DNA from: a virus
DNA length: 64,000 nucleotides
Direction: 5' to 3' (one strand)
Virus record (IMG/VR): IMGVR_UViG_3300035698_000655
Coordinates: 1-64,000 of that record
In this document: positions 16,610 through 24,795 of the stretch, one piece after another
How positions within the stretch are numbered: the stretch's first letter is position 1
Layout: each line of letters opens with the position of its first letter
The notes under the pieces: generated by a model
Told to the model about the DNA's origin: nothing
The model's input: only the letters and a program-made list of their open reading frames with translations
The model's database searches: none
Position numbers and translations under genes: made by a program

Positions 16610-16986
16610 TAAAGAGCCCTTAGTACTTTTATCAACTCATTATTGAGAGGTATATCTGTTTCTTTTATACCAGGTGAAACTACAGTTTCTAATGGCATTC
16701 TGTGTAAATACACTAGATATGTTTTCAAGTCTGGCCAAAGTTCTTTTTCCAGTTTATAAAACAACATATCAGTCGTAGCTTCACCAAAGACATTATATAG
16801 AATTACCAGATGATTTAACACTAGTCTTTCACTGCTTTCGCCTGTGTTTTTATATCGATTTAGAAGCCGCTTGACGTATTTAAATTTTTTCAAATCGTCT
16901 TCTAAATCTTTCATGCCCATTGAACCGGGAGTATAATAATTTTTTACAGCATACAACAAAAAATTATCTTCATTTAATTCTACCAT
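16609..16986 (-). CDS. Conserved late phage protein
   Basis: 125 aa, no catalytic motif. Reads MVELNEDNFLLYAVKNYYTP, GESSERLVLNHLVILYNVFG, WPDLKTYLVYLHRMP; probably all helical. Related small proteins lie beside structural genes in other marine T4-like phages. It shares one base with the downstream gene and sits in the late operon. Confidence 0.55.
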   Translation of the reverse strand: MVELNEDNFLLYAVKNYYTPGSMGMKDLEDDLKKFKYVKRLLNRYKNTGESSERLVLNHLVILYNVFGEATTDMLFYKLEKELWPDLKTYLVYLHRMPLETVVSPGIKETDIPLNNELIKVLRAL

Positions 16987-16995
16987 TATTTAATC

Positions 16996-17436
16996 CTATG
17001 CTACTGTAGCGGTACCTCCAATGAAATACCATTTGCTATTAGTATATAGAAGGGTTGCAGTCTCGCCTGCCGCATCAAAAGATATGTCGTTAGCGATAGT
17101 AGAATCCTGTAGTGTTACTGTTTGATTGCCCGTATTAGCAGTCATGATAACAATTTTAATCTGCCCATCAACGCCCGCAAGCAAAGTACAATTGCCGCTA
17201 GTTGAAAAATTGGACAAATATGTAATGTTAGTGGTTAAGATTATTGCACCGGGTGCAGTTTGCGTATTAGTATCAGTAATAGCAATCGTATCACTGAAAC
17301 TAACAGGCGTGGCAACATCAGCAAACAAAGTAGCGACAGTCGTTTTCTTACTGTCACTACCTCTTACTGTATATAGTATATCAGTTGCAGCGGCCGTAGT
17401 GACCGCTGTTAGTTCTGATAATTTTGCATCTGCCAT
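16996..17436 (-). CDS. Fibre- or decoration-like structural protein
   Basis: 146 aa. The N-terminus ADAKLSELTAVTTAAATDIL is the typical opening of phage tail-fibre and baseplate appendage proteins. The rest is Thr/Ser/Asn-rich beta structure (TVTLQDSTIANDISFDAAGE) ending in the C-terminal WYFIGGTATVA common in these proteins. Ordinary SD (AAGGAG) upstream. The variant octamer AATAAATA lies 25 bases before. Confidence 0.6.
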   Translation of the reverse strand: MADAKLSELTAVTTAAATDILYTVRGSDSKKTTVATLFADVATPVSFSDTIAITDTNTQTAPGAIILTTNITYLSNFSTSGNCTLLAGVDGQIKIVIMTANTGNQTVTLQDSTIANDISFDAAGETATLLYTNSKWYFIGGTATVA

Positions 17437-17461
17437 ATCAAATACTCCTTAAATTAAAAAG

Positions 17462-17469
17462 TATTTATT
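17462..17469 (-). promoter_or_regulatory. Variant late promoter (AATAAATA)
   Basis: One mismatch to TATAAATA on the minus strand, before the fibre-like gene. Weak evidence. Confidence 0.3.
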
Positions 17470-17869
17470 ACGAGTCTGGGAATTCAGTATCGTCATCATC
17501 AGCAGTAGCGACAACTGTACCAGTACCTGCACCAACGCCTGTTGCGGTGAATACTGTATCTGGATCAGAGTCTGCTGCGCCAACTGCCGTGAAGTCTGTG
17601 TCGCCAGTAGTAAGAATCTTATATTCTGTTCCGATAACAAGTGCGCCGCCTGCTAAACCAACTGCTGCTTCATATACAGCATCAGTAGCTGCTGCGCCCA
17701 TTGCTACTAGGGTTTCGTATTTCTTTCTTGAACCAACAACAGTCCTACGAACCCAGCCTGGCTGAGTAATACCTGGTGTGGCTGCTACTTCTGCTTCGTC
17801 AACCATAAAGATTTCCGATGCGGGTACACCAGTAATTACTGGCTTAACTGATTTTGACCATGCGGACAT
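17468..17869 (-). CDS. Fibre-like structural protein
   Basis: 133 aa. After an N-terminal region with a Trp-Ser-Lys start, the stretch GTEYKILTTGDTDFTAVGAA and TVFTATGVGAGTGTVV matches a repeat widely seen in phage tail fibres and decoration proteins (G-T-x-Y-x-I, D-F-T-x-x-G, F-T-A-T-G). The C-terminus is acidic. It overlaps the preceding gene by one base. A surface appendage is likely; its place in the particle is not known. Confidence 0.6.
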   Translation of the reverse strand: MSAWSKSVKPVITGVPASEIFMVDEAEVAATPGITQPGWVRRTVVGSRKKYETLVAMGAAATDAVYEAAVGLAGGALVIGTEYKILTTGDTDFTAVGAADSDPDTVFTATGVGAGTGTVVATADDDDTEFPDS

Positions 17870-18933
17870 TATAGTTCTCCTGTTGTTTTAAATTGTTCTA
17901 TAATTTGATTAAGTTCTTTGTAGGCTTCAATCTTTTCTTTGACTGTGCCTTCGTTAATTGTCTTTCTAATAGCAGCAACTTGCTCTTGTACATCTTTCTT
18001 GGTAGGAGCCATGCCCTTTTGAGCGCCTTTCTTTTGCATATCTGACTTAGCAGATCTCTCGGCATCTTTACCAGCTTCTCCGCTTTGTACTCTGTCAGCA
18101 GCACGGGCAACCATTCGTAAACGGTCTGCTTTTTGCTGAGGAGTCATCTCTTCAAAAGTAAGTTCCACTTCTTCTTTCTTAATTGAAGCCATTCCTTTCT
18201 TAGCAAGATGCTTTGCCATGTTCTTAGGCTTGATAGTGTTGCCGTACTGATCTTTCTTCTCGTCACTTGTTTTTGTGTAAGGACCATCGAAAGGTGGCTT
18301 AGCTGCTTCATCTACAACAGCAAAGAATTCTTTTTTCTTTTCTTCCGGTAAGTCACGAATGTTTTCAATGCCGTAAAGCTCAAGAGCATTCTCAAAGATT
18401 TCTTTATAGCTGGCATTAATTTCAGCTACATCTTCATCGAGACCTGCTTTCTCTTTTTCTTTACGAATTTCTTTAGGAAGCATTCTGAACTTAGAACGGC
18501 TCTTGATAGAAAGTCTGCGGGCTTTGTTTTCTGCCGTTTTTCGCATTCTTTCTTCTTCACCAGGATCCATTGCTTCTTTCATATCCTTCTCTTTCTCTTT
18601 CTTCATAGCTTTTGTCTTCTTACCTTGTTCTTCTGGGCCGTCTACTATTTCAACGCCATCAACCATTTTCTCATCTAAGTCCACGGTAGTTTCCTCCGTT
18701 TGATATCTAGTTTTTTGTGTATGTAATTTGGCACGATTGAATGCAGTGTCATCTTTCAACATAATGTCAGTCATGTTGAACATATACTTCGATAACACAT
18801 CTCTTTCAGTAGGCGTGAGTTGCTTGCCCATGTGAAGGCTGCTCATGGCAGTCATGAGAATAGGAAGTTTGCGACTCGGTACAATACCTTGCCGCACTAG
18901 TTGCTCTAATCGTTGTTTGTTTTTGTTGTCCAT
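17869..18933 (-). CDS. Charged late phage protein
   Basis: 354 aa, rich in Lys and Glu. It starts MDNKNKQRLEQLVRQGIVPS, with a small ordered domain to about residue 75 (LTPTERDVLSKYMFNMTDIM), then long charged helices (KKEKEKDMKEAMDPGEEERM) likely to be coiled coil. Similar proteins lie beside structural genes in marine T4-like phages. The late octamer TATAAATA ends 5 bases before the ATG, which predicts a leaderless or nearly leaderless message. A scaffold or internal head role is possible but not shown. Confidence 0.55.
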   Translation of the reverse strand: MDNKNKQRLEQLVRQGIVPSRKLPILMTAMSSLHMGKQLTPTERDVLSKYMFNMTDIMLKDDTAFNRAKLHTQKTRYQTEETTVDLDEKMVDGVEIVDGPEEQGKKTKAMKKEKEKDMKEAMDPGEEERMRKTAENKARRLSIKSRSKFRMLPKEIRKEKEKAGLDEDVAEINASYKEIFENALELYGIENIRDLPEEKKKEFFAVVDEAAKPPFDGPYTKTSDEKKDQYGNTIKPKNMAKHLAKKGMASIKKEEVELTFEEMTPQQKADRLRMVARAADRVQSGEAGKDAERSAKSDMQKKGAQKGMAPTKKDVQEQVAAIRKTINEGTVKEKIEAYKELNQIIEQFKTTGEL

Positions 18934-18938
18934 ACAAG

Positions 18939-18946
18939 TATTTATA
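18939..18946 (-). promoter_or_regulatory. T4-type late promoter directly before start codon
   Basis: TATAAATA, then CTTGT, then ATG. With T4 geometry transcription would start at or next to the A of the ATG. Drives the late block down to the terminator at 15552. Confidence 0.7.
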
Positions 18947-18966
18947 ACAAAACAAACTTCAAGAAA

Positions 18967-20331
18967 CTACTTTCTTTTGATTTTAAATTTCTTAGCTGTT
19001 TGCTTCTTCGCCATTGGCTTTGCTGCTTTATACTTCTTAGCTTTCTGGCCGCCGCCTTTTCTGGATTTCATACGATTGATTTCCATCTTACGCATTCCAG
19101 GAAGCATTCTAACAGCAAGTCTTGAGACTAAAGGTGCATACATGCCTATGAGTTTCTCTAGGCGACCTTTTTCTGCTGGTGGGAGTTTTGATTTGTCTCT
19201 GCCTTTGAGTAGACGCTTATAGACTGCGCCTCTAGCACCACGAGTTGCCCTTTTCTTCAGACGATCAGGTGATGAGCCTCGTCTGAGTGCAATACCACGA
19301 GCTACTTTGAGTTTCTGTCTGTTCTTTCTTGCAGAAAACTTTCGCTTGAGTCTGCCTTGTACAGATAGAACCTCCATGATATTTACTTCTGGCTCATCCT
19401 CGTCTTCATCATCAAAAGCACCATACTCAACTGCCATATCATATGTAATGTTATCGGCTTCGTGTTCTAGTTCTGCAATGTCTTGCTTTGTGAGTGCGTA
19501 ATCACCAAGTACAGGTGCATCTTCTTCGTTGTCTTTTCTGTATTCTGCTTTAGTTTCGTGTGCAGGACCTGATTCTCTGATGCCGAAACCCTTAGGAGTT
19601 ACATCAGTAATTTTTGACCCCGAAGGAGTTTTCTTTCCTTTATGTACAAGTTTAGATACTTTTTTGGGGTCAATGTTTCCCTTTTTGTCAAGCAAACCCT
19701 GTAAATGCGGAGGCAAAGATTCTTTTATTGAAATTGACTTTAATTTCTTTTTCTTTTCGCCAGGAGTAACATCTTTCATGTAATCAGTGCCTTCGGGTGT
19801 TCCCCAATCCATAACACCCATATCTGAGTTATACTGAATCGATTCGCCCATAGCTCGTTCGCCGCTTCTACGCTTAGATTTTAGATAAGCAGCAACTGCC
19901 ATTGATCTACGCTTGGATCTATCTGCACCCTTGAACTGAGGTGCGTCAGACTTCTTGAAATCGTCTACATATGTTCCAATGCTGTCTTTGTCAGCGTTGA
20001 GCTTTTCGTCAATGTTCATGGCAAACGCAATACCAGTAGGACCTGACATAGGAGCAGTGCCAACTACATCTTCCATAGGCACACAGTTATCGACAGTCTT
20101 GCCGCCTTTCTTCTTCGTTCCCATTCGCTTATAGCCTTTCCAGCAAGCTTTGCCGTCAACACCTTTTTCTTTTTCTTCGTTCTGAGAATTTTTAAAGTCT
20201 TGTGCCGAGGGAGATCCTTTAGAACCAGGTTTACGCATACGCTCTTTTGCACCTGCTTTGATGCGTTTTCTCTTTGCGTGGATATTATCCCACAAGCCGC
20301 CTTCGTTTAAATGGTCTTTAAATGTTTTCAT
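18967..20331 (-). CDS. Probable internal head / virion protein with capsid-targeting-like N-terminus
   Basis: 454 aa, very basic. The N-terminus MKTFKDHLNEGGLWDN resembles T4 internal-protein capsid-targeting sequences (such as MKTYQEFIAEA), with L-N-E as a candidate gp21 cleavage site. KACWKGYKRMGTKKKGGKTV and KSKRRSGERAMGES follow. There is an acidic patch near 280-320 (YGAFDDEDEDEPEVN) and a Lys/Arg-rich C-terminus (KRKFSARKNRQKL, KQTAKKFKIKRK). Basic composition and signal fit a DNA-associated protein packaged in the head. This is inference from the motif and late position. Confidence 0.55.
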   Translation of the reverse strand: MKTFKDHLNEGGLWDNIHAKRKRIKAGAKERMRKPGSKGSPSAQDFKNSQNEEKEKGVDGKACWKGYKRMGTKKKGGKTVDNCVPMEDVVGTAPMSGPTGIAFAMNIDEKLNADKDSIGTYVDDFKKSDAPQFKGADRSKRRSMAVAAYLKSKRRSGERAMGESIQYNSDMGVMDWGTPEGTDYMKDVTPGEKKKKLKSISIKESLPPHLQGLLDKKGNIDPKKVSKLVHKGKKTPSGSKITDVTPKGFGIRESGPAHETKAEYRKDNEEDAPVLGDYALTKQDIAELEHEADNITYDMAVEYGAFDDEDEDEPEVNIMEVLSVQGRLKRKFSARKNRQKLKVARGIALRRGSSPDRLKKRATRGARGAVYKRLLKGRDKSKLPPAEKGRLEKLIGMYAPLVSRLAVRMLPGMRKMEINRMKSRKGGGQKAKKYKAAKPMAKKQTAKKFKIKRK

Positions 20332-20737
20332 CAGCTACTTCTTCCGTTTTGGCATTGACGTTTTCTTCGTAATATACAATTATAGATTTTTGCTGCTCGA
20401 TGAATCTTCTTAGTTCACCCATATTCAAAGCAATGTTTTCGTAATCTGGTACACTGATAGCAAAGAAGACTAAACTGCCTTCTTGCTTTTCAAATCTTTC
20501 AATAAATTCGTCTATGTTTTCTTTCGTAACAGCGTAAAATTGAATGTCATATAAATTTATAGGCTTCGGTCTACCTTGAATTGGCACAGACCTTTCAACA
20601 TACTCTACCTGAGTTATTACAACTTCTTCAGGCTTGCGTGATGGAAATAAAGAACAGGCAGTAGTACTACTCAGCAGTAGCAGTAACAGGCTTACCCGTA
20701 ATTGTTTCCATTTCGTCAAATAATTTTGCTGTTGCAT
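20318..20737 (-). CDS. Outer-membrane spanin (o-spanin) lipoprotein
   Basis: 139 aa. A signal peptide with leucine core (LLLLLLSSTTAC) ends in a lipobox with Cys 28, then SLFPSRKPEE. The mature part is a small alpha/beta domain rather than the short Pro-rich Rz1 type. The start lies inside the 3' end of the i-spanin gene in another frame (overlap of about 70 bases), the classical arrangement of overlapping spanin pairs. Together they would fuse inner and outer membranes during lysis, which implies a Gram-negative host. Confidence 0.65.
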   Translation of the reverse strand: MQQQNYLTKWKQLRVSLLLLLLSSTTACSLFPSRKPEEVVITQVEYVERSVPIQGRPKPINLYDIQFYAVTKENIDEFIERFEKQEGSLVFFAISVPDYENIALNMGELRRFIEQQKSIIVYYEENVNAKTEEVADENI

Positions 20738-21056
20738 TGTTTACTCTCGTTTCAATTAGTCCTGGCTTCTGCAAAGTCAGTACAGTAAGATTATGTCTTC
20801 TTAATTTACCAGCTAAATCGTCAGAATACGCTTCTGCTTCTGATAATTCATCTCTAAGTTTTAAATTTGCTTCTTCATATTGTGCTGCATCTGCTTGCAT
20901 TCTACCAATAGTTTCTTTGCTAGTTTGTGCAGCTATCTCTAATCTTGCAGCATTTTCTCTAAGCTGTGCCAATCTTTCTTGGGTATCGTTGTAGTAAAAA
21001 TATCCTACAGCACCCATTCCGCACATAATTAGAAAAAAGAATAGTGCAATTTTCAT
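20667..21056 (-). CDS. Inner-membrane spanin (i-spanin, Rz-like)
   Basis: 129 aa from the ATG in the TAATG overlap, with AAGGTGG 8 bases before. One N-terminal membrane segment (KIALFFFLIMCGMGAVGYFY) is followed by a long periplasmic coiled coil (ERLAQLRENAARLEIAAQTS, LRDELSEAEAYSDDLAGKLR) and a small C-terminal part. This is the layout of Rz. The overlapping lipoprotein gene downstream is the natural partner. Confidence 0.7.
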   Translation of the reverse strand: MKIALFFFLIMCGMGAVGYFYYNDTQERLAQLRENAARLEIAAQTSKETIGRMQADAAQYEEANLKLRDELSEAEAYSDDLAGKLRRHNLTVLTLQKPGLIETRVNNATAKLFDEMETITGKPVTATAE

Positions 21057-21337
21057 TAGCAGTTCCACCTTCTCAGTGACATTGCTTTACGAGTAGGACG
21101 ACCTTTCTCATCTTTCATGGGACCTTTCATGCCTCCCATTCTAGCACAGAATGATTTGCGTCTACCTGCAGCCTTGCCGCCTTTCTTTAGCTTGCTTGGA
21201 GGAGTAGTGACCGCGGTCTTTATGCCGGCAGCTTTTGCACCCTTGCGTGTCATTCCAGCACCAGACTCTGTGGATCTATAATGGCCTTTAGAGTCTTCGC
21301 CTCTTGCTTCTTCTAAGAATTCTTTGAATGATTTCAT
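21056..21337 (-). CDS. Small basic protein with capsid-targeting-like start (DUF6321-like)
   Basis: 93 aa. MKSFKEFLEEARGEDSKG resembles T4 internal-protein targeting sequences (L-E-E as possible gp21 site). The remainder is Lys/Arg/Gly-rich with RRKSFCARMGGMKGP and GRPTRKAMSLRRW, a pattern widely conserved in phages (DUF6321-like). A small DNA-binding internal protein is plausible. It overlaps the neighbouring small membrane protein by an ATGA. Confidence 0.6.
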   Translation of the reverse strand: MKSFKEFLEEARGEDSKGHYRSTESGAGMTRKGAKAAGIKTAVTTPPSKLKKGGKAAGRRKSFCARMGGMKGPMKDEKGRPTRKAMSLRRWNC

Positions 21338-21498
21338 TCTGACTTACCTGCTGTGTATATGCCATAAAGGATAGCAGCGTATGCACCTAGAGTTGCAATA
21401 GGTTTGAACAATAGAAAAACAACGCCAGCAGCAATAAGTACTACGCCATCAAGTGTCGTTCTTTCTTCTAGTCTTTTTGACAGCCACTTTTTTAGCAT
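21334..21498 (-). CDS. Small membrane protein, possible holin
   Basis: 54 aa starting MLKKWLSKRLEERTTLDG and ending YGIYTAGKSE. Two hydrophobic segments (VVLIAAGVVFLLF and ATLGAYAAILYGIY) are separated by KPI. AAGGA lies 7 bases before the ATG, and the stop forms ATGA with the next gene. It overlaps the C-terminal end of the upstream membrane protein gene in another frame. Size, two membrane spans and position among lysozyme and spanin genes make a holin role plausible but unproven. Confidence 0.6.
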   Translation of the reverse strand: MLKKWLSKRLEERTTLDGVVLIAAGVVFLLFKPIATLGAYAAILYGIYTAGKSE

Positions 21499-21829
21499 CT
21501 TCTTTTCCTTTTTGCTTGTCCGATTTTAATGTTTCTATCTCTTTTCTCAGCTCTTCTAATGTCTGAAGAAGTTCTGAAGCGCCTCCCTTCTCTATCGGAG
21601 GATGAGACCACGACTCCAGCTGAGCTATTCGTTCGACAAGTAGAGGATAATCTGATTTCCATTTTGCTTCCTTCTTCGCAATATTTATATCATACTTTAC
21701 AGCTAAATATTCCATGACACGATCTAGTTTCTTCTGAAACCAGATTCCCATGCGTGTAGAAAGAAACCACTTACCGAAAGCAGAGCCAAATACACCAGTG
21801 ATAGCTGCTCTAACTAATATGATCCACAT
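21449..21829 (-). CDS. Membrane-anchored coiled-coil protein
   Basis: 126 aa. N-terminal hydrophobic helix (IILVRAAITGVFGSAFGKWF) then a soluble helical region (ELLQTLEELRKEIETLKSDK) and a basic C-terminus (KKVAVKKTRRKND). It lies between lipase and the small membrane protein. It might take part in lysis; no family recognised. Confidence 0.55.
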   Translation of the reverse strand: MWIILVRAAITGVFGSAFGKWFLSTRMGIWFQKKLDRVMEYLAVKYDINIAKKEAKWKSDYPLLVERIAQLESWSHPPIEKGGASELLQTLEELRKEIETLKSDKQKGKEDAKKVAVKKTRRKNDT

Positions 21830-22548
21830 TAGTCATTGTCCTGTAAGTGCTTGCAGTAATTATTCATGCTGTGGTCACGAACGCCGTCAAATACTGTGCC
21901 GTTCTTCCAAGCTGCTCTACGACCACGCCAGCCGTCTTTGAATCTCTGCCACCATGTCATCTTACGGACATTGCCATAGAAGTTGATGTAACATAGTTCG
22001 CCGTGATGCTTGTACCAAAGTAGAGCAGGAGGCATAGAAGGAACGATGTCATTGTTATTCACGCAGCGATGGTGAGGAACTTTAAGTTCTTTACCCTTAG
22101 AAGGAGTTGCGTTTCGTGGACAACCGTATGTGTAGAGTGCTTCTGCTGTTGGATAGTGAAAACAGAAGATAGAAGCAATCGCTGCTCCTAAACTATGACC
22201 TGTTACAAACACTGGACGCTTCTTGCGTCCCATGAGTTTCGATACTTCACCATACACTTTGAGTTCTAGCTTTTCGTACTCTTCATAGAAACCTTCGTGA
22301 AAGCCTCTTTCGTGAGTAGCTTCTAAGTCAGCAAAGACATCGCTCTTCTCGGTAGGTTCAGTGCCACGAAATGCTACAGTGATGCGTTCTTTGTTGCCGA
22401 GAACATATGCTTGTGCGCCTTCGATGTCAAAAAACTTAACACTAGTGAATCCTAGTGCTTTCCATTCTTTGCGTACTTCTTTGTCCAAGTCTTTGTATGC
22501 TAGTCTTGCAATACATGCGTGTGCATGAAACTCAGGTGATAACATCAT
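21829..22548 (-). CDS. Lipase (class 3, alpha/beta hydrolase)
   Basis: 239 aa. The nucleophile elbow GHSLGAA gives Ser 119; NNNDIVPSMP gives Asp 167; DGVRDHSMNNY gives His 226. AFRGTEPTEKSDVFADLEA matches the oxyanion region of class 3 (fungal-type) lipases, and YGCPRNA follows the core. No signal peptide, so it acts in the cytoplasm or after lysis. It lies directly between lysozyme and membrane genes. Acting on membrane lipids at lysis, or on lipids during infection, are both possible. GGAG precedes the ATGATG start. Confidence 0.8.
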   Translation of the reverse strand: MMLSPEFHAHACIARLAYKDLDKEVRKEWKALGFTSVKFFDIEGAQAYVLGNKERITVAFRGTEPTEKSDVFADLEATHERGFHEGFYEEYEKLELKVYGEVSKLMGRKKRPVFVTGHSLGAAIASIFCFHYPTAEALYTYGCPRNATPSKGKELKVPHHRCVNNNDIVPSMPPALLWYKHHGELCYINFYGNVRKMTWWQRFKDGWRGRRAAWKNGTVFDGVRDHSMNNYCKHLQDND

Positions 22549-22561
22549 TATTCTCCAATTA

Positions 22562-23023
22562 TTATCTATCTAAAATCTCTAAAATTTCAAGTCTTATCAT
22601 TAATCTTTCTGCACGATTAGTAACTTGATCATACCACCGTGAGTCTCTACCTTCCTTTGCTGCTTCCATCCAATCACCTGCAGCAATAGCAGCGTTGAAT
22701 TTCTTAAATTTACTGAGCCTAGGGCGGCCCATGTTGAACATCATGTTGACCAGAACCTGCTGGACTTCATCTCGATATGCTCCAAAGCTCCCTTCGCCGT
22801 ATAGAGTGCAGCATTCGCTGATTGCAATGTCAAGGTCACGTTCGAAACACGCCCGGACTCGTTCTTCACTGACTCCAGTACCAACTCCCCTTTCGAATTC
22901 CTCATCACTTTCTCGGATAAGATGACCAACTCCGAAGGTTGGATAGCCGAGATGGTCGAGATAGATTTCATAAATTACTCCTTCATCAATTTTTAGTTGT
23001 TCGTAGACTGCTTCTCTGTTCAT
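22562..23023 (-). CDS. e: T4-type lysozyme (endolysin)
   Basis: 153 aa. The catalytic triad of T4 lysozyme is kept with the same spacing: Glu 14 (KIDEG), Asp 23 (YLDHLGYPT) and Thr 29 (T4 E11, D20, T26). VQQVLVNMMFNMGRPRLSKF and SRWYDQVTNRAERL match the C-terminal lobe. No export signal, so it needs a holin. Its start lies inside the 3' end of the nucleotidyltransferase gene (38-base overlap). Confidence 0.92.
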   Translation of the reverse strand: MNREAVYEQLKIDEGVIYEIYLDHLGYPTFGVGHLIRESDEEFERGVGTGVSEERVRACFERDLDIAISECCTLYGEGSFGAYRDEVQQVLVNMMFNMGRPRLSKFKKFNAAIAAGDWMEAAKEGRDSRWYDQVTNRAERLMIRLEILEILDR

Positions 23024-23627
23024 TTAAAAATGCTCCAAATGATAATCGTGTCTCGCCTTCGTTTAGACCCATGCCACTGCGAGTAGCATTGTATAGCTTC
23101 TTAGAGTGTTCATCTGAAGCGTTCGGGTGTAGGCCTGACTTGAATGATTTATAATCGTTGTTCGATGCGTGTGAACGCATTTTAGTTCCACTGATACCAG
23201 TTGTGCCTTCTGAATCTGGATCTCTGTGACCTGCTGATACCACTTTCAGATGTTTGAAATGATATTCGCCATTAGGACCATTGTATTTATCAGCGAGTTT
23301 CTGAAATTCTTCTACTCTGTCAGATCCTGCAACCATTGTAGCGTGAGTGTATCCGTCTTTGTGCATCTTCTTCAAGTGTGCCATGAAGTGAGGATGTTCT
23401 TTACTCGATGCTTCGACATTCGTATTGGGATGAATATGGTTTAGATAATCGACCTTGTGCTGGACGTGGAGAGGATTCTTGTTCTTGTCTTGTGAATGAC
23501 TTACAATTACTTTGTGATCGGCGCCATGTGTTTCTGCGGTCTTCATCACATGATCTACCACTTTACTGTGTCCAGCAGTGGGAGGATTGAATCGTCCGAA
23601 ACTGAATACCATATGCTTATCAGCCAT
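22986..23627 (-). CDS. HxGH nucleotidyltransferase (NMNAT/cytidylyltransferase-like)
   Basis: 213 aa. GRFNPPTAGH (residues 11-20) is the nucleotide-binding HxGH-type motif and GISGTKMRSH (144-153) corresponds to the (I/S)SxTxxR motif of the superfamily. It could adenylylate nicotinamide mononucleotide or act on another phosphate. Near the C-terminus RLSFGAFLNEQRS carries the FxxFLxE pattern seen at the N-terminus of other late proteins here. The next gene upstream is a ligase-like nucleotidyltransferase; the two may act on the same pathway. Confidence 0.75.
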   Translation of the reverse strand: MADKHMVFSFGRFNPPTAGHSKVVDHVMKTAETHGADHKVIVSHSQDKNKNPLHVQHKVDYLNHIHPNTNVEASSKEHPHFMAHLKKMHKDGYTHATMVAGSDRVEEFQKLADKYNGPNGEYHFKHLKVVSAGHRDPDSEGTTGISGTKMRSHASNNDYKSFKSGLHPNASDEHSKKLYNATRSGMGLNEGETRLSFGAFLNEQRSSLRTTKN

Positions 23628-24790
23628 TAGTCACCTGCCGTTGCAAAGTTTGCTGCGCTGAATTCATGTCTATGAACAAACTTAGATGGTTTACCGTTAT
23701 GATGGACAACATAGCCTTCTGGGCTTGCAGGTTGGCCTGCTATTTCGTGTCCTATTGTATTATGTGAGTTCAAGGCATCTGTTAATACAGTTTTTGCTTT
23801 TTGTAGATGCTGTTGCATTTTAATGGCACTTTCGATATGCTCTTTATTGCCGTTTACATGCTTCATATTATCATCATGTGTTTTTGTATGTTTCGTTTTT
23901 GCTGCGTCAGTCTTTACGCCAGCGACTTTCTTTTTCATTGCAGTAGAATAGTGTTGAGCAAATCCTGCATGTGTAGGCTGCGAGCCGTCTCGTACTGTTG
24001 CGTTCATGTAAGTTTTGAGTGGCACTACATGCTTAGATACTGCTTCGTGAGCTTCTTTGGGTGCTTGCTTGAATTCTGATACAGCGGCATCTAAATGCTT
24101 CTTGTAGTCTGCTTGATTTGCAGAATTGTAATTGGTCTGCGAAACATCATGGTGAATAGGTAGCTGGTGTACATCTGGATGCTCTTGCAACTCAGGTACA
24201 TGCCCTTGCTTCACTTTCATGTCTGCAAAATTCTTACCCTCGTATGCGGTGTGTACAGCGACACCTATGTGCGAGTTCACTGCCTTTTGTGCGTGTTCTG
24301 AATCAGCAGGGTGATGATAGGTAAGAGTATTAGTTTTATAAGAGACACGATGTCCTTCGTGATTCATCTCTTCTTTGGTGTGCATAATGTCAGCTTGGTA
24401 GATGCCTTTACCGTCATGTACTTTAGGAAGATGTTCTAATGCGGTCGTTAGCTTTCTGACTAGACCAGGAGCGTGTCCGTGATTCTTTTGAATGTCTTCT
24501 GGTGTAAAGTTCAACTTTGGATCCTTATTGAATACAGACTTAGAACCGACAAAGAATTTACCAGTTTCTGGATGGGTACCGAATACAACAGAAGGACTGC
24601 CGTCGTATTTCATAGTAATCTTAGTGTCGTTCTTAGCACCACGAAGCTGGTCGTGAACGCCATTGAGCGTATGAAATGCGTGTGCGAACCCTTCCGAACC
24701 ACCGTGAACAACATGATCTTCCACATGCTCAAGGTGAGTTAGCTTATCATCGTTCGCTTCTTCAGCTAAAAATTTTGTAAATTTCATCAT
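23627..24790 (-). CDS. Ligase-like nucleotidyltransferase with capsid-targeting-like start (DUF6267-like)
   Basis: 387 aa, His-rich. TMKYDGSPSVVFG has the KxDG motif I of covalent nucleotidyltransferases (Lys 61 as candidate). GKGIYQADIMHTKEE and IGVAVHTAYEGK could be later motifs of the fold. This matches the phage family often called DUF6267. The N-terminus MMKFTKFLAEEANDD looks like a T4-type capsid-targeting sequence with L-A-E as cleavage site, raising the possibility that the enzyme is packaged and injected. A late octamer lies 5 bases before the ATG. Confidence 0.6.
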   Translation of the reverse strand: MMKFTKFLAEEANDDKLTHLEHVEDHVVHGGSEGFAHAFHTLNGVHDQLRGAKNDTKITMKYDGSPSVVFGTHPETGKFFVGSKSVFNKDPKLNFTPEDIQKNHGHAPGLVRKLTTALEHLPKVHDGKGIYQADIMHTKEEMNHEGHRVSYKTNTLTYHHPADSEHAQKAVNSHIGVAVHTAYEGKNFADMKVKQGHVPELQEHPDVHQLPIHHDVSQTNYNSANQADYKKHLDAAVSEFKQAPKEAHEAVSKHVVPLKTYMNATVRDGSQPTHAGFAQHYSTAMKKKVAGVKTDAAKTKHTKTHDDNMKHVNGNKEHIESAIKMQQHLQKAKTVLTDALNSHNTIGHEIAGQPASPEGYVVHHNGKPSKFVHRHEFSAANFATAGD

Positions 24791-24795
24791 ACTTG

